This document shows, piece after piece, positions 1-10,452 of a stretch of 64,000 nucleotides of DNA. This stretch comes from Bartonella kosoyi (lineage in GTDB: Bacteria > Pseudomonadota > Alphaproteobacteria > Rhizobiales > Rhizobiaceae). Both the position numbers and the translations under genes were made by a program. Positions within the stretch are counted from its first letter, which is position 1. Every line of letters begins with the position of its first letter. The stretch is from assembly GCF_003606325.2 (NCBI RefSeq), contig NZ_CP031843.2, positions 620,001 to 684,000 on the forward strand, read 5' to 3'. The notes beneath the pieces were generated by a model. The model saw nothing but the letters and a program-made list of their open reading frames with translations. It did no database searches and was not told the origin of the DNA.

Positions 1-830
1 CCATATTCCCCTACGATAAAATCAGGTCCAAGAGCTTTCTCTACATCTTCTAATTCGGTTCTTGCATCCACGAGCCACTTATTATTGTGTTCGCGTACGA
101 TCGCATTGTCAACATGATCATGTTCATCTTCGATATCACCAACAACCAATTCAACAATATCCTCCATCGAAACGAGACCATCTGTTCCCCCATGTTCATC
201 AATAACTAGAGCCATTTGTGTTCGTGTGGTTTGCATTCGTGTTAATAATTTGCTTGCAAGCATAGAACTGGGAACAAAGAGAACGGTTCGAATCAAATCT
301 AATTCACCGATGGGGGTATGTAAATCTGTATGGTTTAATGGAAGCAAATCGGATTTCTGTTCGGTTTTTGTAGAGTTAATAATAAAGCGAGTCATATAGT
401 TAAGAATATCGCGGATATGGATCATGCCGCGTGGATCGTCTAAAGTTTCAGCATAAACAGGGATGCGAGAATGACCAATTTTTGCGAAACATTTAAGGGC
501 TTCTCCAAGCGAGGTATTTATTTCCAATGCTTCAATTTCAGAACGCGGTATCATAACATCATCCACGCGTGCTTCACGCAAGCGTAAAATATTATGCAGC
601 ATCGTACGTTCTTCAGGTGAGAAGAGGGCGGTATCTTTTTCATTGTTAGTTGTAAGCGCAACGGTAAGATCATCGCGCAGTGACGTAGATGCACAATGAC
701 GCCCCCGTAAGAATGAAAACAAATGATTCATCAGAGAATATTTTTCTGTATGATTGGTCTGTTGAGAGGGATCTTTTTCATTATTAGAAGATATTTGATT
801 ATTATTTTGTGCATTTATTTTGTTTGCCAT
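1..830 (-). CDS. corC: CorC/TlyC-type CBS-domain protein (3' end outside window)
   Basis: About 276 codons are visible, running off the left edge, so the C-terminus is missing. After a polar Asn/Gln-rich N-terminus come two CBS-type segments: one with DVMIPRSEI and GHSRIPVYAETLDDPRGMIH, the other with RTQMALVIDEHGGTDGLVS followed by EDIVELVVGDIEDEHD. This order is typical of the cytosolic CorC/HlyC (TlyC) family, which is linked to Mg2+/Co2+ efflux or to haemolysin-like proteins; the true substrate is unsettled. The expected C-terminal CorC_HlyC domain begins at the edge (ALGPDFIVGEYG). No transmembrane segment is seen, so this is the short soluble form, not the DUF21 membrane form. It lies downstream of ybeY on the same strand, the usual ybeY-corC-lnt order of Rhizobiales; lnt would be expected just outside the window. 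Confidence 0.9.
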   Translation of the reverse strand, partial: MANKINAQNNNQISSNNEKDPSQQTNHTEKYSLMNHLFSFLRGRHCASTSLRDDLTVALTTNNEKDTALFSPEERTMLHNILRLREARVDDVMIPRSEIEALEINTSLGEALKCFAKIGHSRIPVYAETLDDPRGMIHIRDILNYMTRFIINSTKTEQKSDLLPLNHTDLHTPIGELDLIRTVLFVPSSMLASKLLTRMQTTRTQMALVIDEHGGTDGLVSMEDIVELVVGDIEDEHDHVDNAIVREHNNKWLVDARTELEDVEKALGPDFIVGEY

Positions 831-914
831 GGTTTTAAAATCTTCTAAACTTTCTTTTTATGATAGGTGAATGAGAGGTTTTAAATGGTATGCTCGTCAT
901 ATTGATTTTAAAAG

Positions 915-1406
915 TTAAATTTTATCATTTATAGATAACTCAGCGTAAGGATCTTTTATGGAGAGCTTTTGAAGAATTTCTTTTTCGAGTTTTTCCATTT
1001 GATGTGCTTCATCATCGGTTTCATGGTCATAGCCAAGAAGATGCAAGATACCATGAACAATCATATGCGTTAAATGGTCTTGCAATGTTTTTCCTTGTCT
1101 TTCTGCTTCGAGAACAACAGTTTCTCGCGCAATAATAATATCACCCAGCATAGGACCAGGAGGGTTTCCTGCTTTAATTGGGAATGCCGGAAAGGATAAT
1201 ACATTGGTGGATTTATTTTTACCCCGCCATTGCGCATTGATTTGTGTCATATGCTCATCATCCGTAAAAAGCAGACTAATCTCGCTTACAACATTTTCCA
1301 ATGAAACATGATGCATTGCCATCGTTAATGCTTTTTCGGTGATATTATAAAGCATTTTCTCATCATTCCACCCTGCGCTTTTAACCATTATATCAATAAT
1401 AATCAT
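915..1406 (-). CDS. ybeY: Endoribonuclease YbeY, rRNA maturation factor
   Basis: 163 residues, a normal length for the family. The zinc-binding signature [11 protein letters not shown] is at residues 118-128, giving His118, His122 and His128 as metal ligands, and the conserved STNVLSFP stretch is near residue 66. YbeY is a single-strand-specific metallo-RNase that acts in 16S rRNA 3'-end maturation and ribosome quality control. The start codon overlaps the phoH stop as ATGA, which indicates translational coupling. An alternative in-frame start lies six codons downstream. The phoH-ybeY-corC order is conserved in many bacteria. Confidence 0.95.
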   Translation of the reverse strand: MIIIDIMVKSAGWNDEKMLYNITEKALTMAMHHVSLENVVSEISLLFTDDEHMTQINAQWRGKNKSTNVLSFPAFPIKAGNPPGPMLGDIIIARETVVLEAERQGKTLQDHLTHMIVHGILHLLGYDHETDDEAHQMEKLEKEILQKLSIKDPYAELSINDKI

Positions 1407-2539
1407 GATGAATCAAATTCATTTTTTAATGTATTGCATACGCGTGATTTTTTTTTATTTTGTATTTCAGAATCACGATCATAGGCATGAACAATAGCAG
1501 CAACAAGCGGGTGGCGTACAACATCTTTTTCATCAAAGCGCACAATGGCAATATTTTCTACATTTGAAAGAATACGGATTGCTTCAATGAGACCTGATTT
1601 TTGCCCTATAGGCAAATCAATTTGGCTTACATCACCGGTAACAATCATACGTGTTCCTTCTCCAAGACGTGTGAGGAACATTTTCATTTGCATCGGTGTC
1701 GTATTTTGTGCCTCATCAAGAATAACCGCAGCATGAGCAAGTGTTCGCCCACGCATAAAGGCAAGAGGAGCGATTTCTATGACACCAGAAGCTAAAATGC
1801 GTTCTATTTTTGCAGCAGGCATCATATCATAAAGAGCATCATAAAGTGGTCGTAAATAGGGGTCGACTTTTTCTTTAAGATCACCGGGAAGAAACCCCAG
1901 ATGTTCTCCAGCTTCAACAGCAGGACGTGAGAGAATAATTCGCTCAATGATACCACGTTCTAGAAGCATTGCAGCATGTGCAACAGCAAGATACGTTTTT
2001 CCTGTTCCTGCTGGTCCTACGCCAAATACAAGTTCAGCACGCTCCATCGCGCGTATGTAAGCATCTTGTGTTGGAGTCCTTGCATGAATTATTTTTTTAT
2101 GGATACTCAACCGTGCTGGTATACGTCTCGTTGCAGATTTGTGTGTTATTGTGTCTTCTTTCTTCTTCTGTGGTATATTCGCCATAGCAATCACTCCTTT
2201 TATATCTGATAAAGTGAGCTCTTGATCTGTTTTGGCACGCTCATAAAGTTGCTGCAATACATATTGCGCACGTTTTATAACAGAAATATTTCCATGGATT
2301 AAGATTTCATTACCACGCGGATGAATACTAAGTTTAAGTTTTTTTTCAATATAAGCAAGATTTTCGTCAAATTGACCAAAAACCGCTTTTGCATATTTAT
2401 TATTTTCGAAAATCAAAACGACTTGGCTTGTCTCTGAAGTGCTTTCTTGTTCCAAGGGTGCAATTTTTTCAATGTCAGTATTTATTTTTTCAGTTGAAGC
2501 TTTCAGCTTATTCTCCATATCGACATCAATATTACACAT
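1403..2539 (-). CDS. phoH: PhoH-like ATPase
   Basis: 378 residues. A P-loop, GPAGTGKT, is at residues 175-182 and a Walker B segment, AVILDEAQN, at about 271-279. Further conserved blocks ([30 protein letters not shown]) place it in the PhoH family of cytoplasmic NTPases. The N-terminal 110 residues contain a KH-like region ([12 protein letters not shown]) that fits RNA binding. The family is thought to work with YbeY in RNA metabolism, but the reaction is not established. The stop overlaps the ybeY start by four bases. Another in-frame ATG lies seven codons in, so the exact start is uncertain. Confidence 0.92.
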   Translation of the reverse strand: MCNIDVDMENKLKASTEKINTDIEKIAPLEQESTSETSQVVLIFENNKYAKAVFGQFDENLAYIEKKLKLSIHPRGNEILIHGNISVIKRAQYVLQQLYERAKTDQELTLSDIKGVIAMANIPQKKKEDTITHKSATRRIPARLSIHKKIIHARTPTQDAYIRAMERAELVFGVGPAGTGKTYLAVAHAAMLLERGIIERIILSRPAVEAGEHLGFLPGDLKEKVDPYLRPLYDALYDMMPAAKIERILASGVIEIAPLAFMRGRTLAHAAVILDEAQNTTPMQMKMFLTRLGEGTRMIVTGDVSQIDLPIGQKSGLIEAIRILSNVENIAIVRFDEKDVVRHPLVAAIVHAYDRDSEIQNKKKSRVCNTLKNEFDSS

Positions 2540-2668
2540 TTTTTTGAGTGAACTTTATAAAAGGCAAATTTTCTTTCATAAAAATTCATTCTCTAGATGT
2601 AATCATTTTCTTTGAAAATAAAAGAGTTTTCCAAAATCTTTATTGTTAACAAGATAGTAGAGACATAT

Positions 2669-4045
2669 TTATCTATTTGTCACTTCACCGACAAAACTAT
2701 TTGAGCTTATATTTTTAATATGAATTTCTACCACGCTACCTGTAGAGGATTCTGTATCGACGACAACAGGTAAAAGCCAAGGGGAGCGCCCCACCATTTG
2801 CCCTGAATGACGTCCAGGTTTTTCGATAAGAACATCCGTTTTTTGTCCAATTTTAGAACGTAAAAATGTATTTTGTTGTTCAAGGAGAAGAACTTGTAAA
2901 TGTTGAAGCCGAGCATCTTTTACAGATTCATCAACGTGATTTTTCATGGTGGCCCCTACTGTTCCAGGACGGGGGGAATACTTAAAAGAATAAGCTGAAC
3001 TGTATTGCACTTGTTGAATAAGCTTAATGGTTTCTTCAAAGTCTTCATCTGTTTCACCTGGAAACCCTACAATAAAATCACCTGAAAAGGCAATATCTGG
3101 CCGTGCAGCCCGAATTTTTTCGATAATATGAAGATAATAAGAGCTTTTATGTTGGCGGTTCATTGCTTTTAAGATGCGATCTGAGCCTGACTGAACGGGA
3201 AGATGCAAGTAAGGCATTAACATATCAAGATCTCGATGCGCGGCAATAAGGCTATCATCCATATCTCGGGGGTGGCTGGTTGTGTAACGCAAACGCTTTA
3301 AACCATCGAGTTTTGCAAGATGATAAAGAAGATCACCAAGACGCCAGGTTTTGCCATCTGCACTTTGTCCATGCCAACCATTAACATTTTGTCCAAGCAG
3401 CGTAATTTCTTTAACACCCGCTTCAATGAGTTGACGGGCTTCTTCGGTAATTTGCTCGACAGAACGCGATATTTCAGCACCGCGTGTGTAAGGAACAACA
3501 CAAAAAGTGCAAAATTTATCGCAGCCTTCTTGTACTGTTAAAAATGCGCTAACACCCCGTTTTCTTACTGCACGTTTATTATGAGGCGGCAAATGAGCAA
3601 ATTTATCTTCAACAGCATAATCTGTTTCAATAATTTTTTTACCTTGTTTGGCTTTTTCTAAAAACTCTGGTAAGCGATGATACATTTGCGGACCAATAAC
3701 GAGATCCACTGTTGGAGCACGACGCAAGATTTCACTTCCCTCAGCTTGTGCAACACAACCTGTTACACCAACTGTCAAGGGTTTATCAGGCGTTCGCTCT
3801 TGACGCATAACACGTAAACGACCAAGATCAGAATAGAGTTTTTCTGCTGCTTTTTCACGAATATGACAGGTATTGACAAGAATAAGATCGGCATCATCAG
3901 GCGTTTGTGTTGCCACATAGCCTTGTGCACTGAGACTATCAGTCATCCGCTGGCTATCATAAACATTCATTTGACACCCATAGGTTTTGATAAAAACCTT
4001 TTTAGGAGTAACAGGAGATGTATTTTTAGGATTTACTTTATTCAT
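2669..4045 (-). CDS. miaB: tRNA-2-methylthio-N6-dimethylallyladenosine synthase MiaB
   Basis: 458 residues, full length. The N-terminal UPF0004 domain carries the auxiliary cluster cysteines Cys24, Cys60 and Cys97. The radical-SAM motif GCDKFCTFC supplies Cys175, Cys179 and Cys182. A C-terminal TRAM domain follows ([19 protein letters not shown] to the end). MiaB methylthiolates i6A37 in tRNAs reading UNN codons, using SAM and two 4Fe-4S clusters. It sits 31 bp downstream of rimI and 129 bp upstream of phoH on the same strand, so co-transcription is likely. In several other Rhizobiales a fur/mur-type regulator sits between rimI and miaB; there is no room for one here. Confidence 0.96.
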   Translation of the reverse strand: MNKVNPKNTSPVTPKKVFIKTYGCQMNVYDSQRMTDSLSAQGYVATQTPDDADLILVNTCHIREKAAEKLYSDLGRLRVMRQERTPDKPLTVGVTGCVAQAEGSEILRRAPTVDLVIGPQMYHRLPEFLEKAKQGKKIIETDYAVEDKFAHLPPHNKRAVRKRGVSAFLTVQEGCDKFCTFCVVPYTRGAEISRSVEQITEEARQLIEAGVKEITLLGQNVNGWHGQSADGKTWRLGDLLYHLAKLDGLKRLRYTTSHPRDMDDSLIAAHRDLDMLMPYLHLPVQSGSDRILKAMNRQHKSSYYLHIIEKIRAARPDIAFSGDFIVGFPGETDEDFEETIKLIQQVQYSSAYSFKYSPRPGTVGATMKNHVDESVKDARLQHLQVLLLEQQNTFLRSKIGQKTDVLIEKPGRHSGQMVGRSPWLLPVVVDTESSTGSVVEIHIKNISSNSFVGEVTNR

Positions 4046-4076
4046 AGTGCTTGTCTAAATGTTTTTTACACAAATC

Positions 4077-4568
4077 TCAATCTCTTTGCTTAAAAGTTTT
4101 TTGCATGATAATTGCATCACCACGGCCATTTTTTGACGGGTAGTAGGCCAGACGTTCAGAAATTTTTTGAAATTCGAAGCGTTGATAAAGGGTTAAAGCA
4201 GAAAGGTTTGTGGATTCTACTTCCAAAAATAATTTTATAGCGCACTTATCTTGAAGATGGCGAATTGTATGATCAATAAGTAGGGTAGCAATTCCTTGTT
4301 GACGATAATGAGGATGGACAGCAATTGTGATGATTTCTGCTTCATCAAGAATGAGGCGGCATAGGCAGAAGCCTAAAATTTGATCAGAGTGATCAATGAG
4401 AAAAACTTTGTACCCAAAGATAGAGTGATCTGTTAAAAAAGTATCAAAAGCTTGTTTTCCCCAAGCTGGGGTAAAACAATGTTGATGAATTTGGTGAAGA
4501 GAAGCACTATCATTAACGTGTAATGGAGCAATTCCAAGATGCTTTTTTGTCACTAAAAATTTAAACAT
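4077..4568 (-). CDS. rimI: RimI-type protein N-acetyltransferase
   Basis: 163 residues with a GNAT fold. The acetyl-CoA-binding segment is ITIAVHPHYRQQGIATLLI (about residues 92-110), followed by LFLEVESTNLSALTLYQRFEF, which is typical of RimI. RimI N-terminally acetylates ribosomal protein bS18 in enterobacteria; the target here is inferred from the family. The start overlaps the tsaB stop by one base (TAATG), so the pair is translationally coupled. The tsaB-rimI pairing is widely conserved and supports the assignment. Confidence 0.9.
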   Translation of the reverse strand: MFKFLVTKKHLGIAPLHVNDSASLHQIHQHCFTPAWGKQAFDTFLTDHSIFGYKVFLIDHSDQILGFCLCRLILDEAEIITIAVHPHYRQQGIATLLIDHTIRHLQDKCAIKLFLEVESTNLSALTLYQRFEFQKISERLAYYPSKNGRGDAIIMQKTFKQRD

Positions 4569-5254
4569 TATTTTTTTCGTGGTAACGCAAAATTAGTTTG
4601 TTGTTTTGCATCAGCGCTACGTAGATAGAGGGGGCGAGGCGAATTTTGTGGTTGTTTGTTTGCAGCAAGATAAGCATAGTGCACAATATCTGCTGCTTCA
4701 CAAGGGATTTTTTCTAGGATAATTTTTTCATTTATTTTGTGGTTTTCAATATGCTGCATAACGATATCAGCTGCTGGGCCAGTCAGTTGGGTTTTTTTGG
4801 GCAAATCTTCGAGGATATTTTCAATTGTTTTTAATCCCGGTTTTCCCAAAGGTGTGAGATCCTTATGGAAATTTTGATGGTAAAACATCTCTCTGCCTGC
4901 TTCAATGACAACAGTAATTGCGGATGCAGTATTTTTATTGGTTGTGACTTGTGCTGCTAAAGCTTCAAGTGCACTCACTCCAACAGCAGGTATTTCAAGT
5001 GCTAATGCCAAAGCGCGTGCTGTGGCAACACCAACACGCACACCAGTAAATGATCCAGGTCCAACATTGACTGCAATACGCTCAACTTGATCAAGCGTCA
5101 TATTGGCTTGTGTCATTATTTGTGTCATCTGTCCAATAAGTTTTTCAGCATGTCCTTTATTCATGCGCTCATCGATACGCGCAATAACAGACTTATGATG
5201 AATGAGCGCAACAGCACAATAAATTGAAGCAGTATCGATAGCAAGAATAAGCAT
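4568..5254 (-). CDS. tsaB: tRNA threonylcarbamoyladenosine biosynthesis protein TsaB
   Basis: 228 residues. It starts with MLILAIDTASIYCAVAL, the ASKHA-type phosphate-1 loop of TsaB/YeaZ, and contains VNVGPGSFTGVRVGVATARALAL, the family signature. TsaB is the non-catalytic partner of TsaD in t6A37 formation on ANN-decoding tRNAs. It is probably the first gene of a tsaB-rimI-miaB-phoH-ybeY-corC transcription unit, since the region upstream is non-coding. Confidence 0.93.
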   Translation of the reverse strand: MLILAIDTASIYCAVALIHHKSVIARIDERMNKGHAEKLIGQMTQIMTQANMTLDQVERIAVNVGPGSFTGVRVGVATARALALALEIPAVGVSALEALAAQVTTNKNTASAITVVIEAGREMFYHQNFHKDLTPLGKPGLKTIENILEDLPKKTQLTGPAADIVMQHIENHKINEKIILEKIPCEAADIVHYAYLAANKQPQNSPRPLYLRSADAKQQTNFALPRKK

Positions 5255-5629
5255 AAAAATATTTTAATTGAATAAAACGATAGATAAAAAAATCTACGGT
5301 ATTTTTAATTTTTCTTATCGTTGTATAGTTCATTTGTATGAAAGTTGCTAGTGCCAATAAGCAACAATATCTTTTTATGGAATAAGACGAAATATTGATT
5401 TGATCCTTATTTGTTTTGATTGTTAATAAATTGATTTACAATGATAAATTTTTCTATGTTCACTTTAAATCCATAAAACAAAATCATTCTCTTATATATC
5501 ATAAGCAGAGTTAGTGTATAGATAAAATCATTTAAGAAAGGATTATTTAAATGAAAGAGCTGTTTTAATAATATTGGCAATTGTCTGAGTTTATCACATG
5601 TTCTGTTGAAAAAAGAAATAAGAATATTT
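5255..5629. other. Intergenic, no gene recognised
   Basis: AT-rich spacer of about 375 bp between the 3' end of the YeiH-type gene and the start of tsaB. It should contain the tsaB promoter. A short inverted repeat (GTTGCT ... AGCAAC, about 5343-5364) is followed by a few Ts, but its role is unclear. No open frame with a believable start was found. Confidence 0.4.
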
Positions 5630-6658
5630 TTAAAGTGTTATATGATTTAAATCATTCAATTGTATCATGATAAGGCTACAAATACCGAGAATAATGATAG
5701 AGCAAGTCGAAGCCAAAATAACGCGCCATCCTGCTTTTTTTAATGAACGAATATCAACACCTAGTCCTAATGCAGCCATTGAAATGACCGTGAACAATTG
5801 AGCAATAAATTTGATAGGATTGAGAGCTGTTTCGGGGATAAGATTACTCGAGCGGACCAACATCATCATCATAAAACCAATAATAAACCATGGAACGAGA
5901 GTATGCCAACGAAAGTGGATTTGCTCTGATCGACGATAGATGAGTGACAGGGCAAAAATAAGAGGGCCTAACATGAGAACGCGTACCAATTTAACAATGG
6001 TTGCAATTTGAACACTGGCAAAAGAGACAGATGCAGTAGCCGCCAAAACTTGTGGTACAGCATAAACAACCATGCCAGCAAGCACACCATATTGATTAAA
6101 GGATAAATTTAGAAGTGGATGTGCAAAGGGGAGACATAAAATAATAAGAATTCCCAAAAGAGCTGTAAAAGCAATTGATGCAGCAATTTCTTCATGTTTT
6201 GCTTTAATGACAGGAGCTACAGCAACAATGGCTGAGTTCCCACAAATAGCATTTCCACAAGCAACGAGCATTGCCAAATGTTTAGAAAGCCCGAAAATTC
6301 GCCCGATGATAAAGCTAAGAATAATGGTTACAAATATAACGAATACAATGCTTGCAAGTAAACTCCAACCAGCGGAAAGAACGGCATGAATACTAATACT
6401 TGCTCCTAGAAGGACGATAGCAACTTCAAGAAGTGTTTTGGCACAAAAAGTGATACCTTTTTGAAAATAGGTTGGCATCGTAAAACAACTACGGGTAACA
6501 GACCCTAAGAGAATTGCTAAGACAAGACTTTCAAGCCATGCTTGCCCAAAAAGCTGTTTTTCTAGAACTTCTAAACCATACGCTAAAGCTGATATGAGTA
6601 AACATACTAAAATACCAGGACCAAAGTTGTTTAAAAGTGAGAGGTTCTTCTTTAGCAT
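5630..6658 (-). CDS. YeiH/YadS-type membrane protein, putative sulfate exporter family
   Basis: 342 residues, almost entirely hydrophobic, with about 9-10 predicted transmembrane helices. The block ACGNAICGNSAIVAVAPVIKAKHEE (here about residues 133-157) and the downstream PQVLAATASVSFASVQIATIVKLVRVLMLGP are the hallmark of the Cons_hypoth698 (YeiH) family of inner-membrane proteins. The substrate is not established; a sulfate-exporter role has been suggested from family members only. The start is preceded by GAGGA at a good distance. The gene stands alone, 49 bp downstream of the recR stop. Confidence 0.85.
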   Translation of the reverse strand: MLKKNLSLLNNFGPGILVCLLISALAYGLEVLEKQLFGQAWLESLVLAILLGSVTRSCFTMPTYFQKGITFCAKTLLEVAIVLLGASISIHAVLSAGWSLLASIVFVIFVTIILSFIIGRIFGLSKHLAMLVACGNAICGNSAIVAVAPVIKAKHEEIAASIAFTALLGILIILCLPFAHPLLNLSFNQYGVLAGMVVYAVPQVLAATASVSFASVQIATIVKLVRVLMLGPLIFALSLIYRRSEQIHFRWHTLVPWFIIGFMMMMLVRSSNLIPETALNPIKFIAQLFTVISMAALGLGVDIRSLKKAGWRVILASTCSIIILGICSLIMIQLNDLNHITL

Positions 6659-6707
6659 TTGAATATTTCCTCGTCATTAAAGAGCTAAAGGTTCAAAGTA
6701 AAAAGTT

Positions 6708-7313
6708 TTAAAGATTTGTTCTTGCTTGTACAGCCGCTGCTAAAGTTCCATCATCAAGATAATCAAGCTCTCCTCCTACAGGAACACCATGAGCAAGTCG
6801 CGTAATTTTAACTGAAAAATTGGAAAGCTGATCGGTGATGTAGTGAGCGGTTGTTTGTCCTTCGACAGTCGCATTAACAGCAAGAATAATCTCTGTGATT
6901 GGGTTTTGTACAACACGTTGTATTAAGGTGGCAATGTTGAGTTCGTCAGGACCTATTCCATCTAAGGGTGAGAGTCGTCCACCCAATACATGATAACGTG
7001 CGGCGAGAGTTTTTGCACGCTCTAAAGCCCACAGGTCAGCAATATCCTCAACAACAATGATTGTTGTATCATCACGTCGCGGATCTGTACAAATTGAACA
7101 AGGATCAATAGTATCGACATTGCCACAAACAGAACAAATGCCGACTTTTTCTATCGCTACTTGTATTGCTGCTCCTAAAGGCTCCAGCAAAGTTTCCTTT
7201 TTTTTAATAAGATGAAGCGCAGCACGACGCGCTGAACGTGGTCCAAGACCTGGCAACCGTGCTAAAATCTGAATGAGACGCTCAATCTCAGGGCCTGCAA
7301 TGTATTTAGACAT
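6708..7313 (-). CDS. recR: Recombination mediator RecR
   Basis: 201 residues, standard size. A helix-hairpin-helix region ([17 protein letters not shown]) precedes a C4 zinc finger with Cys60, Cys63, Cys72 and Cys75. A Toprim domain follows ([30 protein letters not shown]). RecR works with RecF/RecO to load RecA at gaps. The dnaX-ybaB-recR order on one strand with short spacers is a classic conserved replication/repair operon. Confidence 0.96.
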   Translation of the reverse strand: MSKYIAGPEIERLIQILARLPGLGPRSARRAALHLIKKKETLLEPLGAAIQVAIEKVGICSVCGNVDTIDPCSICTDPRRDDTTIIVVEDIADLWALERAKTLAARYHVLGGRLSPLDGIGPDELNIATLIQRVVQNPITEIILAVNATVEGQTTAHYITDQLSNFSVKITRLAHGVPVGGELDYLDDGTLAAAVQARTNL

Positions 7314-7345
7314 GTATTTTATCCCGTGGGGAAAAAATCGTTTTA

Positions 7346-7669
7346 TTAAAATGGAAGCTTGAAGCCTGACGGGAGCGGTAGCCCTGCTGTCATACTTTTG
7401 GTTTTTTCTTCTAGTGCGTTGTCAATTTTTGTTCTTGCTTCATTATAAGCCGCCATAATGAGATCTTCAAGAATCTCAGTTTCCTCAGGTTTAAGTAATG
7501 AAGGATCAATTTGAATGGCTGTTATAACATTTTTGCCATTTAAAGTGATCCTGACGAGATCACCTCCTGCAGTGCCGGTAGCTTGCAGATTAGCCATTTC
7601 CTCCTGAATTTTCTGCATTTTCTCTTGCATTTCTTTGGCTTTTTTCATCATACTCATCATTTCACGCAT
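7346..7669 (-). CDS. ybaB: YbaB/EbfC nucleoid-associated protein
   Basis: 107 residues. A methionine- and lysine-rich N-terminal helix ([20 protein letters not shown]) is followed by the conserved core with [21 protein letters not shown] and [18 protein letters not shown], which identifies the YbaB/EbfC family of small dimeric DNA-binding proteins. It begins 14 bp after the dnaX stop; its Shine-Dalgarno overlaps the dnaX 3' end, suggesting coupled translation. Confidence 0.94.
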   Translation of the reverse strand: MREMMSMMKKAKEMQEKMQKIQEEMANLQATGTAGGDLVRITLNGKNVITAIQIDPSLLKPEETEILEDLIMAAYNEARTKIDNALEEKTKSMTAGLPLPSGFKLPF

Positions 7670-7683
7670 AGGAATAGGTATCC

Positions 7684-9636
7684 TTATTCATCATTGCTAT
7701 CGTTTTCATTTTCAAATAGATCAGTATTTTTAAAGGTATCGGGGGGTAAATCAAGATCATTTTCTTCTCGATTAAGTCGTATATCGACAATTTTTGCTTC
7801 TGGAAAATGGTTGAGGATTTTTGCGATATCCGGATCTGTCTCTGCATTGGAAAAAAGAGTCTTTTGAATCGCAACACTTTCTTCCTGTAAGGTTGGACCG
7901 CCGCCTTCATTAACAAAAGTTATCACATAGCGTTTTTTAGCCCATTGAGAGATTTTTTTTTCGATATCATGAGCAAGAAATTGTGGGGTATTTTCAGAAA
8001 GTCTTAAAGTAATATGCCCAGTTTCAAAGGAAACGGGATGAACAAACTCTTTAACAAGGAGTTTGAAAGGTACATCATTATGCTGTTCGGCTAATTTAAC
8101 AATATCGTGTAAAGAATTAATCACGAGGGGTTTAGGTTCAGTAATCTCTCCTATTGTTTGCGTGACAGACTGCGATAAATTTGCACTCTTTTCAGAAAGT
8201 TTAGTCGATTGAGACGTTTCAAGAGGTTCTATTATTTCTTGGGTGTTGGTGTTTTCAGGTTTTTGATTTTTAACAAAATTTTCTAGTTTTAAGGAGTGGT
8301 CTAATTGGTCTTGCAAGGATGTTTTTAAATCTGTCTGATTTGGTAATGTATGTGAAATGCTTGAGGAAGCATGGATATCAGCTGTTGTTTCTTTTGTTGT
8401 ATTATTTGCATTTATCGATTCTTGATGAGAAGAATTTGAAACAAGTGTGAGAGGTGTTTTTTCCTGCGTAAGTTTTTTTAAGGCTTCATCAAGAGTGGGG
8501 AGATCAGCTGTGTGTGCAAGACGAATTAAAAGCATTTCTGTTGCTTGCAGTGGACGTGCAGTTTGATTAACTTCTTGTATGCCTTTGAGCAACATTTGCC
8601 AGTTTCGGGATAAAACAGGAACGGAAAGTTTTTTTGAAAAGTCTAAGCTTCTTAAACGTTGCTCTTCAGTTAGTGAGAAATCTTCCACTATTTCTGGTGT
8701 GAAACGTAAACGTGTGACCAGATGATTAAAATCGGCCAATTCTGTTAATATCGTTAGAGGATCAGCGCCTGCATCATATTGGCTTCGTAATTCATGTAAA
8801 GCATGGATAACATCGCCTTTCATGATAAATTCAAAGAGATCAATAATACGTGCTTGATCCGCTAATCCTAACATTGTACGCACTGCGGTGGCAGTAACAT
8901 TGCCATTGCTATGGGCAATAGCTTGATCAAAAATGGATAATGCATCACGTGCAGAGCCTTCTGCAGCACGAACAATCATAGAGAGTGCTTGATCTTCTAC
9001 TTCGACCTTTTCATACTTCGCAATTTTACGCAAATGCGCACTCAAAGCTTTTGATTCAATTCGTCGCAAATCAAAACGTTGGCAACGCGAAAGAATTGTA
9101 ATGGGAACTTTGCGAATTTCTGTTGTGGCAAAAATAAATTTCACATGGGATGGTGGTTCTTCAAGCGTTTTCAACAAACCATTAAAGGCTTGCGTTGAGA
9201 GCATATGGACTTCATCGATAATATAAACCTTATAGCGCGCAGAAACAGGACGATAGCGTATTTGTTCAATAATTTCACGAATATCGTCAATGCCGGTATG
9301 AGAAGCGGCATCCATTTCTATAACATCAATATGACGCCCTTCAATAATTTGTGTGCAATGCTCACCAAGAGATTCCAAGGCCGTTGTTGGTTGATCAATA
9401 TCTTTTGTTTTATAATTGAGCGCACGTGCTAAAATACGTGCTGTTGTCGTTTTACCTACACCACGAATCCCTGTTAACATCCATGCTTGTGCAATACGAC
9501 CTTTTTCAAAGGCATTGGTGAGAGTACGCACCATCGCTTCTTGACCAATGAGATCAGAAAAGTTTTGAGGTCGATATTTACGAGCAAGAACACGATAAGC
9601 TGTTTCTGCCGGCACATTTTCCATGAATGTTTCCAA
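7684..9636 (-). CDS. dnaX: DNA polymerase III subunit gamma/tau
   Basis: 650 residues. The AAA+ clamp-loader module has Walker A GIRGVGKT at 56-63, IIDEVHMLS, and the arginine-finger region ILSRCQRFDLRRI. The four-cysteine zinc module seen in the E. coli protein is reduced: only one Cys remains in the stretch before HIDVIEMDAASHTGI. A low-complexity Ser/Thr/Gln/Asn linker (about residues 390-500) leads to the tau C-terminal region that binds polymerase and DnaB. No obvious slippery A-run for frameshifting was noted. An alternative ATG is at codon 5. It is the first protein gene of dnaX-ybaB-recR, about 210 bp downstream of the 4.5S RNA gene. Confidence 0.95.
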   Translation of the reverse strand: METFMENVPAETAYRVLARKYRPQNFSDLIGQEAMVRTLTNAFEKGRIAQAWMLTGIRGVGKTTTARILARALNYKTKDIDQPTTALESLGEHCTQIIEGRHIDVIEMDAASHTGIDDIREIIEQIRYRPVSARYKVYIIDEVHMLSTQAFNGLLKTLEEPPSHVKFIFATTEIRKVPITILSRCQRFDLRRIESKALSAHLRKIAKYEKVEVEDQALSMIVRAAEGSARDALSIFDQAIAHSNGNVTATAVRTMLGLADQARIIDLFEFIMKGDVIHALHELRSQYDAGADPLTILTELADFNHLVTRLRFTPEIVEDFSLTEEQRLRSLDFSKKLSVPVLSRNWQMLLKGIQEVNQTARPLQATEMLLIRLAHTADLPTLDEALKKLTQEKTPLTLVSNSSHQESINANNTTKETTADIHASSSISHTLPNQTDLKTSLQDQLDHSLKLENFVKNQKPENTNTQEIIEPLETSQSTKLSEKSANLSQSVTQTIGEITEPKPLVINSLHDIVKLAEQHNDVPFKLLVKEFVHPVSFETGHITLRLSENTPQFLAHDIEKKISQWAKKRYVITFVNEGGGPTLQEESVAIQKTLFSNAETDPDIAKILNHFPEAKIVDIRLNREENDLDLPPDTFKNTDLFENENDSNDE

Positions 9637-9849
9637 CTTTGAAATTTTTTATGCGTACATTTTGATCATACACAAAGCATAGGTCAATACTGTACTCTCA
9701 TATAAAAGGATTTTTTCTCAATCAATGTATTTCTTATGGGATATTTGCTTAAAAATAACCAAATCCCTTTATATGCTGCATACAAATGATGCTCTAAAGA
9801 TTAAATATCTTGCTAAAACATAGCAAAAAATAATCTCCTCATCAAAATA

Positions 9850-9946
9850 GGAGGCCGGCACGATGACCCGTACCAGAACTCGTTGGGGCTGCTTCTTTCC
9901 AGACCTGACCCAGTTGGCGAGTAGTTCGTCCACCACCAACCTCCCA
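9850..9946 (-). ncRNA. ffs: Signal recognition particle 4.5S RNA
   Basis: Read on the minus strand, the segment contains GGTCAGGTCTGGAAAGAAGC, which closely matches the universally conserved internal loops and Ffh-binding site of bacterial 4.5S RNA. The flanks (GGGAGGTTGGTGG at the 5' side and CATCGTGCCGGCCTCCT at the 3' side) pair to form the long terminal stem. Length is about 97 nt, the usual small-SRP size. It scaffolds Ffh for co-translational membrane targeting. Its position just upstream of dnaX on the same strand is common in Rhizobiales. Ends are estimated from the stem and may be off by a few bases. Confidence 0.9.
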
Positions 9947-9960
9947 AGTTCATATTGTCC

Positions 9961-10452
9961 ATTTGGAATGAAAAATCAAGCTCAGAAACAAAAAATATAA
10001 CACAAACATAAGAATTTTTACTTTGAACTTCATTCTTGTATTATAGACAACAAAAAGTAATAGAGATTTAAATTTTCAGAAACAACTCCTCCACTGATTT
10101 GCCATGAACAAAGCTTTTTTATTTCTCTGTTTATATACGATATAGCGTGTAGCAATTTTGAGAGGCTTCAAGGCGCAGACAGATACGATAGTCTCATACA
10201 AACCATTCATTCTGATAATGAAAATATAATAAATAATTTCATAATTTACAAAAGCTGTTCAATCTTCAGTCTTTTTGAAATTTATTTTTCTTGACGGTTT
10301 AACTTTATGATATAGTTTTTATTCCATAAGCACAAAGCTGAATTTTTCAAAAACTGAGCGTTAATGATTGACATGCCCGATTTCGAAAAAAAGCTCGCTT
10401 TAAACCTTTTTATACATCTACGCAACGCTAAGATATTGTTGAAAATATTATT
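9961..10452. other. Intergenic, no gene recognised
   Basis: About 490 bp of AT-rich sequence between the SRP RNA gene and a small secreted-protein gene. A 62-codon minus-strand frame (10282-10470) has no recognisable domain, no good ribosome-binding site and overlaps the 3' end of the neighbouring gene. The ffs promoter should be in the left part. Confidence 0.4.
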
